Positions 28,576 to 37,929 of a DNA stretch of 64,000 nt are shown in pieces. The notes under the pieces were generated by a model. That model did no database searches and had not been told where the DNA came from. It worked only from the letters and a program-made list of their open reading frames with translations. This DNA is from Verrucomicrobiota bacterium (GTDB lineage: Bacteria > Verrucomicrobiota > Verrucomicrobiia > Verrucomicrobiales > Akkermansiaceae). Location of the stretch: positions 124,001 to 188,000 of the forward strand of contig RDYP01000003.1 in NCBI GenBank assembly GCA_004293445.1, in the 5' to 3' direction. A program made the translations under genes and the position numbers. Every line of letters starts with the position of its first letter. The stretch's first letter is position 1.

Positions 28576-29547
28576 TCAAGGGACCAACAAAATCTTGCCA
28601 TCCCGCCCGCTGGCAGCCGCTCCCTCCAGTGCCACTTGGAATTCCCCGAGCGCATGAGTGGCCGCGATGGGTAGCAGCAACTCGCCGGAGAGCATCATCG
28701 CCGCCAGGCGGCCGTAGACGGCATCGAGCTCCGCGCGCGGCGCGCTCTCGATCCAGCGGGTGATCCACAAGCCTTGAATTCGCAGATCTTTGAAAATCAG
28801 CAGCCCGTTCGGAACCGTCAGCGGTCGACGGGACATGGCGCCGTAGGTGATATGGACGCCGCCAGGCGCCAGCAAGTTCATCAACCGCAAGGCGCTCTCG
28901 CCGCCCACTCCATTGAACGCGAGCGAGGGTCGATTCTCGCCAAGCAGATCCACGGCCTGCTCGACGGCAGAGGCATCGTCCACCAGCACCGCATCCGCGC
29001 CTCGCGCGAGCAGCTCGTCGCGCAGCTCCGGGCGTCGCACGAGATTCAGCGTGCGCAGTCCCATCCTGCGGGCGAGGGCGATGACGCAGCGGCCGACGCC
29101 CGAGTTGGCGGAATTCTGGACGATCCACGATCCCGGCGGCGGCGTGGCGAAGCCGTGGAGCAGGCGCCAGGCAGTGGCCGGATTCACCTTCAACATCGCG
29201 GCTTGCAGGGGATCGATGCCTGTCGGCAATTTGAAAAGATCGCCCCCTGGGACAATCACCTCGTCCGCCCAAGTTCCGGCGCGGCAAAGCAGGACGGCGC
29301 GCTCACCGGGCACGAAGCCCGGGGCACGACTTTCCACGACTTCACCGCAGCCCTCCCCTCCCGGCCGTGCGGGCAGTTCCGCCTGCACGCCGTAGTTGCC
29401 CTCGATGAAATTCAGGTCCGCGGGATTCACCGGAGCGGCTAGAATCCGCAGCCGAACTTCACCCTCCGCCAGAGAGCGCGCTTCGATCCTCTCCAGACGC
29501 AACACGTCGCCCGGACGGCCGCATTGATGAAATCGAAGCGCGTTCAT
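28576..29547 (-). CDS. MECR/ETR1-like trans-2-enoyl reductase (MDR superfamily)
   Basis: This NAD(P)H-dependent medium-chain reductase closely resembles mitochondrial enoyl-thioester reductase: NPADLNFIEGNYGV, LKVNPATAWRLL, VQNSANSGVGRCVIALA (Rossmann motif), TLNLVRR, FNGVGGESALRLMNLLAPGG, HITYGAMSRRPL and the LLIFKDLRIQGLW segment. At 323 residues it is a normal length. It may serve fatty-acid synthesis or another quinone or enone reduction. It lies 16 bases after the class II aldolase on the same strand as the AraC regulator, so it is part of that operon although its role in fucose use is not obvious. Confidence 0.85.
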   Translation of the reverse strand: MNALRFHQCGRPGDVLRLERIEARSLAEGEVRLRILAAPVNPADLNFIEGNYGVQAELPARPGGEGCGEVVESRAPGFVPGERAVLLCRAGTWADEVIVPGGDLFKLPTGIDPLQAAMLKVNPATAWRLLHGFATPPPGSWIVQNSANSGVGRCVIALARRMGLRTLNLVRRPELRDELLARGADAVLVDDASAVEQAVDLLGENRPSLAFNGVGGESALRLMNLLAPGGVHITYGAMSRRPLTVPNGLLIFKDLRIQGLWITRWIESAPRAELDAVYGRLAAMMLSGELLLPIAATHALGEFQVALEGAAASGRDGKILLVP

Positions 29548-29563
29548 GCGTACCCGCTCCCGA

Positions 29564-30328
29564 TCAGGCTTTCGCTTCGATCATCTTGCGGCGATAGGCC
29601 TCGTCGAGCCGGTTGTCGATCTTCGCGGCATCTTCTTCCGGCAAGAAGTTCGGCCCACCCGCGGCGAAGGCACCGAGGAGAACGCGTGCCCACTTGTCGA
29701 GCATCAGCATGATGTTGAGCACTTCCTTGCTGCTCGAGCCGAGGGCGACCGGGCCATGGTTTTTCATCAAGATGACCTTCGGCGGCTTGCCGTGTTCGGC
29801 GCGGAACTTTGCCAAGCCTTCGCGCACGGCGAGGGCGAGGTCGAGGCCGGGATTGATGTACGGCACCGGTAGTACGTGACGGCCGCAGACAACGATCGCG
29901 TCCGGGCAGACGTGGCGCAGGAAAGGCTCCGCGCCTTGTTTGCTGGCGAGGATGGCAAGGACGGAAGTGGTATGGGTGTGGCCGGTCCATTTCACACCGG
30001 GCTCGCGCAGGCAAAGCGAGTGGAGGAAGGTTTCGACCGAGGGCTTTTTGTGGGTGGGGTCAGCCAGGCAGGCGACCAGGCCGTCCTCGATTTCCTGCTC
30101 GGTGACGTTCGGGCGGTCGAGCAATTCGTCCACCTTGGCGTGGGAGACGCGCGACAGACCATCGGGCGTCATGGTGCCGAGGGAGGTGCCGGATGCCTTG
30201 ACGAGGAAAGTGCCGTCACCGAGGTCGGCAGCAGTGTTTCCTTCGCCGAGGATGGCGAGGTGGCGGTCTTCGCGACCGAGTTCACGGGACAATTGAGCGA
30301 GTTCTTCAGCGGTGGTCATGGGAGTCAT
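29564..30328 (-). CDS. Class II aldolase, probable fuculose-phosphate aldolase
   Basis: This zinc-dependent class II aldolase/adducin-family enzyme would cleave a sugar 1-phosphate. Zinc-ligand histidines are seen in TGHTHTTSVLAI and in the GRHVLP region; EGNTAADLGDGTFLVKASGTSLG is the usual phosphate-binding N-terminal segment. The ATG at 30328 overlaps the regulator's stop codon by four bases (ATGA). Neighbouring fucI and fucP suggest L-fuculose 1-phosphate as substrate, which is inference. At 254 residues it is longer than E. coli FucA, so a related aldolase such as the rhamnulose type is possible. Confidence 0.8.
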   Translation of the reverse strand: MTPMTTAEELAQLSRELGREDRHLAILGEGNTAADLGDGTFLVKASGTSLGTMTPDGLSRVSHAKVDELLDRPNVTEQEIEDGLVACLADPTHKKPSVETFLHSLCLREPGVKWTGHTHTTSVLAILASKQGAEPFLRHVCPDAIVVCGRHVLPVPYINPGLDLALAVREGLAKFRAEHGKPPKVILMKNHGPVALGSSSKEVLNIMLMLDKWARVLLGAFAAGGPNFLPEEDAAKIDNRLDEAYRRKMIEAKA

Positions 30329-31215
30329 CGGGGTTGCTTGGCGTGCATCGCCTCGCGGAAGCGGGACGGCGGAACGCGGTGGACGGATTTGAAAACGCGG
30401 GAAAAATGGAAGGGATCGGCAAAACCGGTCGCACGGGCGGCATCCTTCACCGACAGTCCGCCTTCCAGCAAGAGCGAAGCGGCGTGGCGCATCCGGAGGC
30501 GGGTGAGGAATTGATAGGGACTTTCGTCGTGGAAGCGGGCGAACAGCCGGCACAGGTAAGGGCCGTCGAGTTGGCAGGCGGTGGCGATCGCCTCCAGACT
30601 GGCGAAACCGAGGAAGCCGTCCTCGATTGCCTTTTTCGCCCGACTGAAGGTCGCAAAAGCACGGGTATCGGTGCTGCCGGCGACCACTGCATCCTCGCGA
30701 CACATCAGCAGCAGTTGCTGGACGGTGGCAGCGCACAGCGCTTGTGAATACTTGGAATTCCGGCTGCCACGTTCGACCAGAGTGTCAAAGGCGCGGCGGA
30801 TCGGCTCGGCCTTGAGACACTGGGAAACCATGCCCGGTGCGAGCTCATGGCGGGCGAGGAAGTCCGCCGCTCCCTCACCGGAGAATCCAACGAAATATTT
30901 CACCAAGGGCTTGTCGGGGTCGCTGACGATCCGATGCGGCACGCCCGGACCATAGAGAAAAAAGACGCCCGACTTCAAAGTCGCCTCAGCGCCGTCGATC
31001 ACCAGAGAGCCGCGACCGCCGTGGACGAATTCGAGCAGGAACCAAGGGAACCCCTGCCGCTTGATCCGATAGTCGGGGCGACAGCGCTCCAGCCCGCCGC
31101 AGCGAACTTGGAAATCCGCCCCGTTCGGCGCGTCAAAAAAGAAGACCCGTGACGACTCGACCTGTCGCGAAAGGAAGGCGGGCGGCGGAAGCACGGGATC
31201 AGGGGGACGTGACAC
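30325..31215 (-). CDS. AraC-family transcriptional regulator
   Basis: An N-terminal cupin-like ligand-binding part (about residues 25-130, with LLEFVHGGRGSLVIDG and YGPGVPHRI) precedes two helix-turn-helix motifs (about 195-290, FASLEAIATACQLDGPYLCRLFARFHDESPYQFL and LSVKDAARATGFADPFHFSRVFK). It is divergent from fucI, is the first gene of the aldolase operon, and is the obvious candidate to control fucose use. The effector is not known from sequence. Confidence 0.92.
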   Translation of the reverse strand: MSRPPDPVLPPPAFLSRQVESSRVFFFDAPNGADFQVRCGGLERCRPDYRIKRQGFPWFLLEFVHGGRGSLVIDGAEATLKSGVFFLYGPGVPHRIVSDPDKPLVKYFVGFSGEGAADFLARHELAPGMVSQCLKAEPIRRAFDTLVERGSRNSKYSQALCAATVQQLLLMCREDAVVAGSTDTRAFATFSRAKKAIEDGFLGFASLEAIATACQLDGPYLCRLFARFHDESPYQFLTRLRMRHAASLLLEGGLSVKDAARATGFADPFHFSRVFKSVHRVPPSRFREAMHAKQPR

Positions 31216-31452
31216 GATGCCGTTCCTTCTCCCGAACGACGGGAAAATAAAAGCAAGAAAATCTAGGTTGAAGGGAGAAGCAATGATGGGGAGGATCGGG
31301 CGCAGGGACTCGATCCGCCTAAAAATCGCCTATTTTGGGTTAGTCGTAGTGATTTCCGCGTCGCCGCGGCGGAACGATCCCTGCTGGACCGAGCAACAAC
31401 ATTATCCATTTCCAGAGTGACAAGCGGCGGCGACTCCCGCAGCGTCGCCGCC
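31216..31452. promoter_or_regulatory. araC-fucI divergent control region
   Basis: Both transcripts start here. An inverted pair TTCCGC/GCGGAA (31354-31359 and 31369-31374) could be a regulator site but is short. A 9-bp perfect stem (31426-31434 with 31444-31452, GGCGGCGAC/GTCGCCGCC) ends exactly at the preferred GTG start of fucI and could block it in the mRNA. Confidence 0.4.
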
Positions 31453-33234
31453 GTGAAATCCAAGTCCTATCCGAAAGTTGGTATCCGCCCCACCATCGAT
31501 GGCCGTCTCGGCGGCGTTCGCGAATCGCTCGAAGAACGCACCATGCAGCAGGCCCGTGCGGTCGCAGAACTCATCGCCAAAGAACTGCGCTACCCCGACG
31601 GCACGCCGGTCCAGTGCGTGATCGCCGACACCTGCATCGGCGGCGTGAAGGAAGCCGCCGACTGCGCCGAGAAGTTCAAGCGCGAAAATGCCGGGGTCTC
31701 GCTGACCGTGACGCCTTGCTGGTGCTACGGTTCGGAGACCATGGACATGGACCCCCACCTGCCGAAAGCGGTCTGGGGCTTCAATGGCACCGAGCGCCCC
31801 GGCGCGGTTTACCTCGCCGCCGTTCTGGCCGGCCACACCCAGAAGGGCCTGCCGGCCTTCGGAATCTACGGCAAGGACGTCCAAGCCGCGACCGACACCG
31901 AGATTCCGGCCGACGTCCGCGGCAAGCTGCTCGATTTCGTCCGCTGCGGCCTGGCCGTCGCCCTGATGCGTGGGCAGTCCTATCTTTCCATGGGCGGCAC
32001 TTCCATGGGCATTGCCGGCTCGGTCGTCGACCCCGCGATGTGGGAAAAATGGTTGGGCATGCGGGTCGAGGCGATCGATATGACCGAGTTCGTCGGCCGC
32101 ATGAAGAAAGGCTGGTACGACCCGGCCGAGTATGAAAAGGCCCTCGCATGGGTGAAAGCCAACTGCCCGGAAGGCAAGGACTACAACTCCCCGGAAACCA
32201 CCCGCAGCCGCGAACAGATCGACAGCGAATGGGAAGACAGCGTCAAGATGGCCCTGATCGCCCGCGATCTGATGGTCGGCAACCCACGACTCGCCGAAAT
32301 GGGCCTCGGTGAACAAGCACAAGGCCACAATGCCATCGCCGCCGGTTTCCAAGGCCAGCGCCAGTGGACCGACCACTTCCCGAACGGCGACTTCCTCGAA
32401 GCCATCCTCAACTCGTCCTTCGACTGGAACGGCAAGCGCGCGCCTTACATCGTGGCCACCGAGAACGATGCGCTCAACGGTGCCGGCATGCTCTTCGGGC
32501 ACCTGATGACCCACAGCGCCCAGATCTTCGCCGACCTGCGCACCTACTGGAGTACCGACGCGATCGAAACCGCCAGCGGCAAATCCTTCTCCCACCCGCT
32601 GGTGCAGGACGGCATCCTCCACCTGATCAACTCCGGCCCGGCCGCCCTCGACGGTACCGGTGAGCAGGAAATCGACGGCGTGCCCGCGATGAAACCCTTC
32701 TGGGAAATCAGCGACGCCGAGGTCGAGAAGTGCCTCAAAGCCACCACCTGGCATCCCTCGATCACCGAATACTTCCCCGGCGGTGGCCTCAGCACCCGCT
32801 ACCGCACCCGCGGTGGCATGCCCGCCACGATGATCCGGCTCAACCTCGTCGACGGCCTCGGCCCGGCGCTGCAAATCGCCGAAGGCCACACCATCGATCT
32901 CCCGGACGATGTGCACGATGCTCTCGACCAGCGCACCAATCCGACCTGGCCGACCACTTGGTTCGCTCCGATCCTCACCGGCGAAGGAGCCTTCCGCAGC
33001 GCCTACGAGGTGATGAACCACTGGGGAGCCAACCACTGCGTCATGAGCCACGGCCACATCGGCCACCTCTACATCACCCTCGCCGCCATGCTGCGGATTC
33101 CCGTTTACATGCACAACGTGGCTGAAGAACGTGTCTTCCGCCCCAGCGCTTGGCGTGCCTTCGGCACGGCAGATCTGGAAGGCGCCGACTTCCGAGCCTG
33201 CTCCAATTACGGCCCGCTCTACGGCAAGGCCTGA
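31453..33234 (+). CDS. fucI: L-fucose isomerase
   Basis: FucI interconverts L-fucose and L-fuculose (also D-arabinose/ribulose) using Mn. The 593-residue product matches E. coli FucI end to end: [62 protein letters not shown]-like [19 protein letters not shown], and the metal-site region [11 protein letters not shown]. The GTG at 31453 aligns with the E. coli start; a longer frame begins at GTG 31417 and adds 12 residues that do not align. It is separated from fucP by a strong stem-loop. Confidence 0.93.
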   Translation: MKSKSYPKVGIRPTIDGRLGGVRESLEERTMQQARAVAELIAKELRYPDGTPVQCVIADTCIGGVKEAADCAEKFKRENAGVSLTVTPCWCYGSETMDMDPHLPKAVWGFNGTERPGAVYLAAVLAGHTQKGLPAFGIYGKDVQAATDTEIPADVRGKLLDFVRCGLAVALMRGQSYLSMGGTSMGIAGSVVDPAMWEKWLGMRVEAIDMTEFVGRMKKGWYDPAEYEKALAWVKANCPEGKDYNSPETTRSREQIDSEWEDSVKMALIARDLMVGNPRLAEMGLGEQAQGHNAIAAGFQGQRQWTDHFPNGDFLEAILNSSFDWNGKRAPYIVATENDALNGAGMLFGHLMTHSAQIFADLRTYWSTDAIETASGKSFSHPLVQDGILHLINSGPAALDGTGEQEIDGVPAMKPFWEISDAEVEKCLKATTWHPSITEYFPGGGLSTRYRTRGGMPATMIRLNLVDGLGPALQIAEGHTIDLPDDVHDALDQRTNPTWPTTWFAPILTGEGAFRSAYEVMNHWGANHCVMSHGHIGHLYITLAAMLRIPVYMHNVAEERVFRPSAWRAFGTADLEGADFRACSNYGPLYGKA

Positions 33235-33260
33235 TTTCCAGAACCGTCCTATGGTAAAAA

Positions 33261-33295
33261 TTCGTGGCGACATCCGACTGCGATGTCGCCACGAA
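33261..33295 (+). promoter_or_regulatory. Stem-loop between fucI and fucP
   Basis: TTCGTGGCGACATC and GATGTCGCCACGAA form a perfect 14-bp stem with a seven-base loop. No T run follows on the plus strand; five A residues precede it. It is more likely an mRNA-processing or stability element than a full terminator, and could set the ratio of isomerase to permease. Confidence 0.55.
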
Positions 33296-33377
33296 ATCTC
33301 CTTCACCGAGACATCACCTTCGTTCGTGACAAGTCTCGATCGATTTCCAAACTACCGACCGTCAAAAACAAATACCC

Positions 33378-34940
33378 ATGAGTAAATCCGGAATCTTCAC
33401 ATCTCCCGAGGGCAAGAGCTACGCGGTGACCTTCACCCTCGTTAGTTCTCTTTTCCTACTCTGGGGATTCTGTAACGGCATGATCGATGTGATGGACAAG
33501 CACTTCCAGCAAGAGCTTCATCTTACCCTCGCTCAATCCGCTTGGGTCCAGTTTGCCCATTATCTAGGCTATTTCCTTATGGCCATGCCCGCAGGTTGGC
33601 TTGCAAGCAAACTCGGCTACAAAGGCGGCATCATCGCGGGACTTCTCATGGTCGCGGTCGGCGGCTTCTGGTTCATTCCCGCCACGAAAATCGCCACCTT
33701 TCCCGCATTCCTTCTGGGCGTCTGCATTATTGCCTCCGGCCTGACTTTCCTCGAAACCGTGGCCAACCCTTATACCACGGTCCTCGGCCCGAAACAATTC
33801 GCCGCGACCCGTATCAACCTGGCACAGTCATGCAACGGCGTTGGCTGGATCTTCGGTCCCATTGTTGGAGCCCAGTTCTTTTACGGGAAAAACGCTGCCG
33901 GAGAGAGCACTGGCTCGGAAACTCTTTGGATCCCGTATGCGGCTATCGGCGGCTTCGTTCTGATTCTAGCTGTCGTTTTCTCGTTCTGCAAAATGCCGGA
34001 CGTCGCTTCCGAAGACGAGTTTCATGTCGATGACAAAACGCCCGCAGCTACCGCCGCCCCGGCCGCCAACCGCGGCATCGCCATGGGATTGCTCTGGCTC
34101 AACATCGTCGTGCTCGCCGTTGCCGTCGGCATGATCTTCTCGGCGATCGTCGCTATCCCTTCCGTGGGAGCCAAGCTCGGCATGACCGAAAACCAAGCGC
34201 TCTGGTATGCGTCGGGCATCCTCGCAGCCATCGGCACCATGGTATTCTTCCTCAAAAACGGGAAAATCACCAATCACAGCATCTGGAGTCACCCCCACTT
34301 CTCGGGTGCGACGCTCACACAGTTCTTCTACGTAGCGGCCCAGTGCGGCATCTTCGCCTATTTCATCAATTACATGACGTCCCAGATTCCGCCAGTTTCC
34401 GAGTCTTTGAAGACCGGAGCTTTCGCTTCTTGGTTTGAAGTTCACAAAAACGGTGTCTTCGGACTCAGCGACAAGGGCGCATCCAACCTCGCCTCCGTCG
34501 GCTTCGTCTGTTTCCTCATCGGCCGCGTGATCGGTGCCGCCCTATTGAAGAAGTTCCCTGCTCACAAAGTGCTCGCTGCGTTTGCAACACTCGCAGGTAT
34601 CTGTAGCCTGCTCGTCTATCTGAAACTTGGCTGGCTCTCGGCCATCGCCCTGTTCCTGACCTATCTCTTCATGTCGATCATGTTCCCGACCATCTTCTCG
34701 CTCGGGATCTACGGCCTCGGAAGCCGCGCCAAAAACGCAGCCTCCTTCATCGTGATGGCGATCATGGGCGGTGCGATCATGCCCAAACTCATGGGACACA
34801 TTGCCGACAACGACGGCATGTCCGCCGGCTTCATCGTCCCCCTCATTTGCTTCATCTGGGTGGCAGCCTACGGCTTCACCTGGAGCAAACTCAGCGGTTC
34901 GACGGGCTTGATCGGAGTCTCTGCCAAAGGCGGCCACTGA
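33378..34940 (+). CDS. fucP: L-fucose:H+ symporter
   Basis: FucP is a 12-helix MFS transporter bringing L-fucose into the cytoplasm with a proton. The protein (520 residues) has the family N-terminus FLLWGFCNGMIDVMDKHFQQELHL, where the E. coli proton-coupling Asp lies, and FLETVANPYTTVLG holding the conserved Glu. It is somewhat longer than E. coli FucP because of an insert after helix 6 (EDEFHVDDKTPAATAAPAANRG). With fucI it forms a plus-strand unit ended by a good terminator. Confidence 0.9.
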   Translation: MSKSGIFTSPEGKSYAVTFTLVSSLFLLWGFCNGMIDVMDKHFQQELHLTLAQSAWVQFAHYLGYFLMAMPAGWLASKLGYKGGIIAGLLMVAVGGFWFIPATKIATFPAFLLGVCIIASGLTFLETVANPYTTVLGPKQFAATRINLAQSCNGVGWIFGPIVGAQFFYGKNAAGESTGSETLWIPYAAIGGFVLILAVVFSFCKMPDVASEDEFHVDDKTPAATAAPAANRGIAMGLLWLNIVVLAVAVGMIFSAIVAIPSVGAKLGMTENQALWYASGILAAIGTMVFFLKNGKITNHSIWSHPHFSGATLTQFFYVAAQCGIFAYFINYMTSQIPPVSESLKTGAFASWFEVHKNGVFGLSDKGASNLASVGFVCFLIGRVIGAALLKKFPAHKVLAAFATLAGICSLLVYLKLGWLSAIALFLTYLFMSIMFPTIFSLGIYGLGSRAKNAASFIVMAIMGGAIMPKLMGHIADNDGMSAGFIVPLICFIWVAAYGFTWSKLSGSTGLIGVSAKGGH

Positions 34941-34963
34941 TCGAAGCGCCTTGCTTCGCGAAG

Positions 34964-34995
34964 GCGCGGATTCCGATCGGAATCCGCGCTTTTTT
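34964..34995 (+). terminator. Rho-independent terminator after fucP
   Basis: GCGCGGATTCC-GATC-GGAATCCGCGC is a perfect stem followed by six T residues, starting 24 bases after the fucP stop. Confidence 0.93.
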
Positions 34996-35039
34996 GTGCC
35001 CTGCGGGGACGTTTGCCCGAATCCACTCGGCTAGCCTTC

Positions 35040-35489
35040 TCAGGCAGATCTCGTATCGCCGATGTGCTGTCCGATTTTATAGTAAATCAAACTACCGAAA
35101 ACCGTGCTGATCAAGACATCGACGCCCGTGGTTTCTTCACCGACGAGCTCCAAGGCGCCCGCGAAGCTATAGGCGAGCATCGCACAAGGCAGAAGAACCA
35201 CGAGACAGCGCAGCGATACCACCCAGCCGAGCACGACGTATTTCTGAATCAGATCGAAACCCGACGCGCCTCCGTTTTGCCGATAGGCATGAATCACCCC
35301 AACGATGGCCAAAGCGATCGCAAGCGAAGCATCAAGATAGTCCCAGCCATTCGGACTTTTTTCAAAGTCGCCAAGACAGGCCGCTGCCGTCAACGCGGAG
35401 AAAACGACGAGATAAGGAAGCGCCTCCCGATCGCAAACCTTGCGGTTTTTCAGGCGCTCTTTGAGTGGTTGATAGCTGAAGAAATACAT
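35040..35489 (-). CDS. Hypothetical membrane protein (149 aa)
   Basis: Unknown function. The protein has a basic N-terminus and about four hydrophobic helices (ALPYLVVFSALTAAACL, ASLAIALAIVGVIHAY, VVLGWVVSLRCLVVLLPCAMLAYSF and GVDVLISTVFGSLIYYKI). No catalytic motif is seen. It is next to two other small membrane-protein genes read the other way. Its role cannot be assigned. Confidence 0.6.
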   Translation of the reverse strand: MYFFSYQPLKERLKNRKVCDREALPYLVVFSALTAAACLGDFEKSPNGWDYLDASLAIALAIVGVIHAYRQNGGASGFDLIQKYVVLGWVVSLRCLVVLLPCAMLAYSFAGALELVGEETTGVDVLISTVFGSLIYYKIGQHIGDTRSA

Positions 35490-35771
35490 CGTTCGTCAGC
35501 AGTTTTTGACCCCCTCCGAAAAACGGACAAGGACAAAGCTTTCAACCAACAAGTCGGACGATCAAAGCATGGCTCTCTCGAAGGCGAGGGCTGACAAGTC
35601 CGAGCACATAAGGAAAATCCGCGCCCCATCGTGGCCTGCGCATCGCTTGCGATGTTCGCCCACAAGCCTTAAAGCACTCCGACGCAAGCTCAGCGGCGCG
35701 GCCCGCAACGGGCTCTCGGACGAAATCGACGCCGAGACCCGCTGGCCTCATGCCGCATCTCCCCAAAACCG

Positions 35772-36260
35772 ATGAAATTACAAGACCGCTCTGCCCCTCC
35801 GTCGCGGCGTGTTTGGGCGTTCATCGGTTGCATTCTTCTCGCATGGCCCCTGCTCGGCAGTTCGGAAAATTCGATCCTGACAATCATCGCTGCCTTCATT
35901 CGGCTCAGCGAGACCGGCATGGCGGATCAGAGTAAAATCGCCAGCTCCGTCAGCATGGCACTGCTCACCACGCTGTACCGCTCGATCTACGGCACAGTGG
36001 GAGCCACCATCGTCAGCCTCGTCTTGTTTCGGAAAATCAACCGTGAAAAGTGGTTCTACCGTTGTGTGACCATCCTATCCAAATGCTGGTGTCTGCTACT
36101 TTTCCCATTCGGATCGGTGATCGGCATCTATCTCTTGATCGTATTTGGAAGGCGGAAGAGAGAGTTCCATCCAAGGCCGGAAGATCCCTCTCCGAGCGGC
36201 CTTCCGGATTCCCATCCCCCATCTTTCAACACCCACAACGAGAACGATGACGGTATCTGA
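35772..36260 (+). CDS. Small membrane protein, weak MotA/ExbB-like pattern (162 aa)
   Basis: The product has three hydrophobic helices, including a first one after the positively charged N-terminus (VWAFIGCILLAWPLLG). The stretch MADQSKIASSVSMALLTTLYRSIYGTV resembles the proton-channel region of MotA/TolQ/ExbB, where an ALLTTLYG-like motif is typical. The rest lacks the large cytoplasmic loop of those proteins, so this is only a suggestion. The C-terminal 40 residues are hydrophilic. It overlaps the next gene by 14 bases. Confidence 0.55.
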   Translation: MKLQDRSAPPSRRVWAFIGCILLAWPLLGSSENSILTIIAAFIRLSETGMADQSKIASSVSMALLTTLYRSIYGTVGATIVSLVLFRKINREKWFYRCVTILSKCWCLLLFPFGSVIGIYLLIVFGRRKREFHPRPEDPSPSGLPDSHPPSFNTHNENDDGI

Positions 36261-36789
36261 GAAACAAGGCGCATACCAACCGTTCAGACACGACCTGCCG
36301 CTGGGCTTGCACTCGTGGCTGTTTTTTGCCGGCACCTATGCGGGATTCGTTTTGCTATCGGTCGCAATCGGCGTCGGAGTTTTTTGGGGAATCGTGACAA
36401 GTTTGGTGATCTCGTTTTTCAGCCACTCTACATGGCAAGCCAGCGTGGGAGCATTGCTCATGAAGCGATTTTTCACAAAATCGCTGATCGGTTTCGTGAT
36501 CGATGCCTTCCGGAAAAAATCGTTCCTCCGCGCGGCCGAGGAGATGCTCGCCGTGCATGATAAGGCAGATGCCGAGATCGAGGAAATCATGCAGCGCGAG
36601 AGCCGTTGGCTCTTCATCATTCCCGCCTTGATGCTGGTAGGGACGGGAATGCTGGATTGGCTGATCGATGCGAACCTGAGATACTTCCGGATCGCCGAAT
36701 CCTACTTCCTGTTGGTCGGCTTCATCTGGATGTGCCTGTGCCGACGGGGCCGTTTGACCATGCTCCCGATGGCTTCGTCCGATGCTTGA
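36247..36789 (+). CDS. Small membrane protein (180 aa)
   Basis: Unknown function. The ATG at 36247 overlaps the previous gene by 14 bases, indicating coupled translation. The product has a first helix at about 23-44 (WLFFAGTYAGFVLLSVAIGVG), then a cytoplasmic helical segment (FVIDAFRKKSFLRAAEEMLAVHDKADAEIEEIM) that may be a coiled coil, and two helices near the C-terminus. It may pair with the upstream MotA-like protein as a membrane complex. Confidence 0.6.
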   Translation: MTVSEKQGAYQPFRHDLPLGLHSWLFFAGTYAGFVLLSVAIGVGVFWGIVTSLVISFFSHSTWQASVGALLMKRFFTKSLIGFVIDAFRKKSFLRAAEEMLAVHDKADAEIEEIMQRESRWLFIIPALMLVGTGMLDWLIDANLRYFRIAESYFLLVGFIWMCLCRRGRLTMLPMASSDA

Positions 36790-36860
36790 CCCGACCAAGC
36801 GCCGGGGCTTGGGCTTGAGCTTGCTGAAGGGCAAAGATCAACGAATGCTCGGCCACTGCC

Positions 36861-37928
36861 ATGGCTCCCGCTTCCGTCAATGTCGCCCGCCTGATCTACC
36901 TCTTGGTCTGCGAGGGAGCCGGCGTGGCCATCGCCATGAGCACCAGAGGATCTCCGGTGGAAATCTCGACCACCAGCGGCCTGGTCGGCGGCCTGGTGAC
37001 CGGTGGCTTTTTCATTTGGATCGAGTCCCTCATCAAAGGCTTCAGCCTGCGCGGCTTCTCCACCGCGACCTTCGGCCTTTTGGTCGGCGTGTTCTGCGCT
37101 TGGCTGCTCACCCGAGTCGGCATTTCCAATCTCGTCACGCTCGCCTTACGCGATCGGATCACCACGACCGAGACCGGTGCCGACCTTGCGGCAACGGTCA
37201 GCTTGACGCTCGAATTGATGCTTTATGCCAGCTTGGGATTCATCGGCGCGGTGCTGGCGCTTCGGAGCAGCCGCGATGATTTCGCCTTCATTCTTCCCTA
37301 CGTCCGCTTCCGGCAGGACAGCAGCAGTGGACAGCCCGTGGTGATGGATGCCGAGGCGGTCATGGATGGCCGGGTGCCAGCGGTGATGCGGGCGGGCTTT
37401 CTCCGGGGACGCCTGATCGTGCCGCGCTTCGTGCTCGACGAGATCCAAGTCCTCGGAAATTCACCGAGTCCCGCGGTCCGGCAGCGTGCGGAACGCGGGT
37501 TGGCATCACTGGAGGCCATGCGCGCGGCGAAAGACCTGCAAATGAGCATCGAGGACGCAGCCGGAGTCGCGGACGATGACGCATCGGGCGGACGACTTCT
37601 GCAAGTGGCACAACTGCTGGGGGCACGCCTCATGAGCGGGGACGAAACCTTGTGCAAGGTCGCTAGGCTACGGGGCATCGATGTCTTGAATCTCAACGAT
37701 CTGCTCGATGCCTTGCGGCCCGTGGTAGCAGTCGGTGAAAAGATCCGCCTCGCCCTCGTCCGGGGCGGAAAGGACGAGCATCAAGGAGTGGGTTATTTGG
37801 CCGATGGCACGATGATCGTGGTCAACCACGCAGCGGGCCGGATCGGTAGCCGCCAGGATGTGGTGGTCATCAGCACCTTGCAAACCAGTGGCGGCGTCAT
37901 GGTCTTCGCCGAACTCGACGGGGCCTGA
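36861..37928 (+). CDS. YacL-like membrane PIN-TRAM protein
   Basis: Four N-terminal helices (about 1-125) are followed by a PIN nuclease-like domain (about 150-290) and a C-terminal TRAM domain (about 295-355). The PIN acidic residues are in VVMDAEAVMDGRV and LMSGDETLCKVARLRGIDVLNLNDL, but the first motif differs from the usual ILDTSVIIDGRI. TRAM: ALVRGGKDEHQGVGYLADGTMIVVN. Relatives are widespread and thought to bind RNA at the membrane. It ends one base before the converging nnr gene. Confidence 0.85.
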   Translation: MAPASVNVARLIYLLVCEGAGVAIAMSTRGSPVEISTTSGLVGGLVTGGFFIWIESLIKGFSLRGFSTATFGLLVGVFCAWLLTRVGISNLVTLALRDRITTTETGADLAATVSLTLELMLYASLGFIGAVLALRSSRDDFAFILPYVRFRQDSSSGQPVVMDAEAVMDGRVPAVMRAGFLRGRLIVPRFVLDEIQVLGNSPSPAVRQRAERGLASLEAMRAAKDLQMSIEDAAGVADDDASGGRLLQVAQLLGARLMSGDETLCKVARLRGIDVLNLNDLLDALRPVVAVGEKIRLALVRGGKDEHQGVGYLADGTMIVVNHAAGRIGSRQDVVVISTLQTSGGVMVFAELDGA

Positions 37929-37929
37929 C

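Noticed and set aside
31402-33306. Long minus-strand frame opposite fucI
   Set aside because: It is antisense to an end-to-end match of fucose isomerase and has no recognisable domain.
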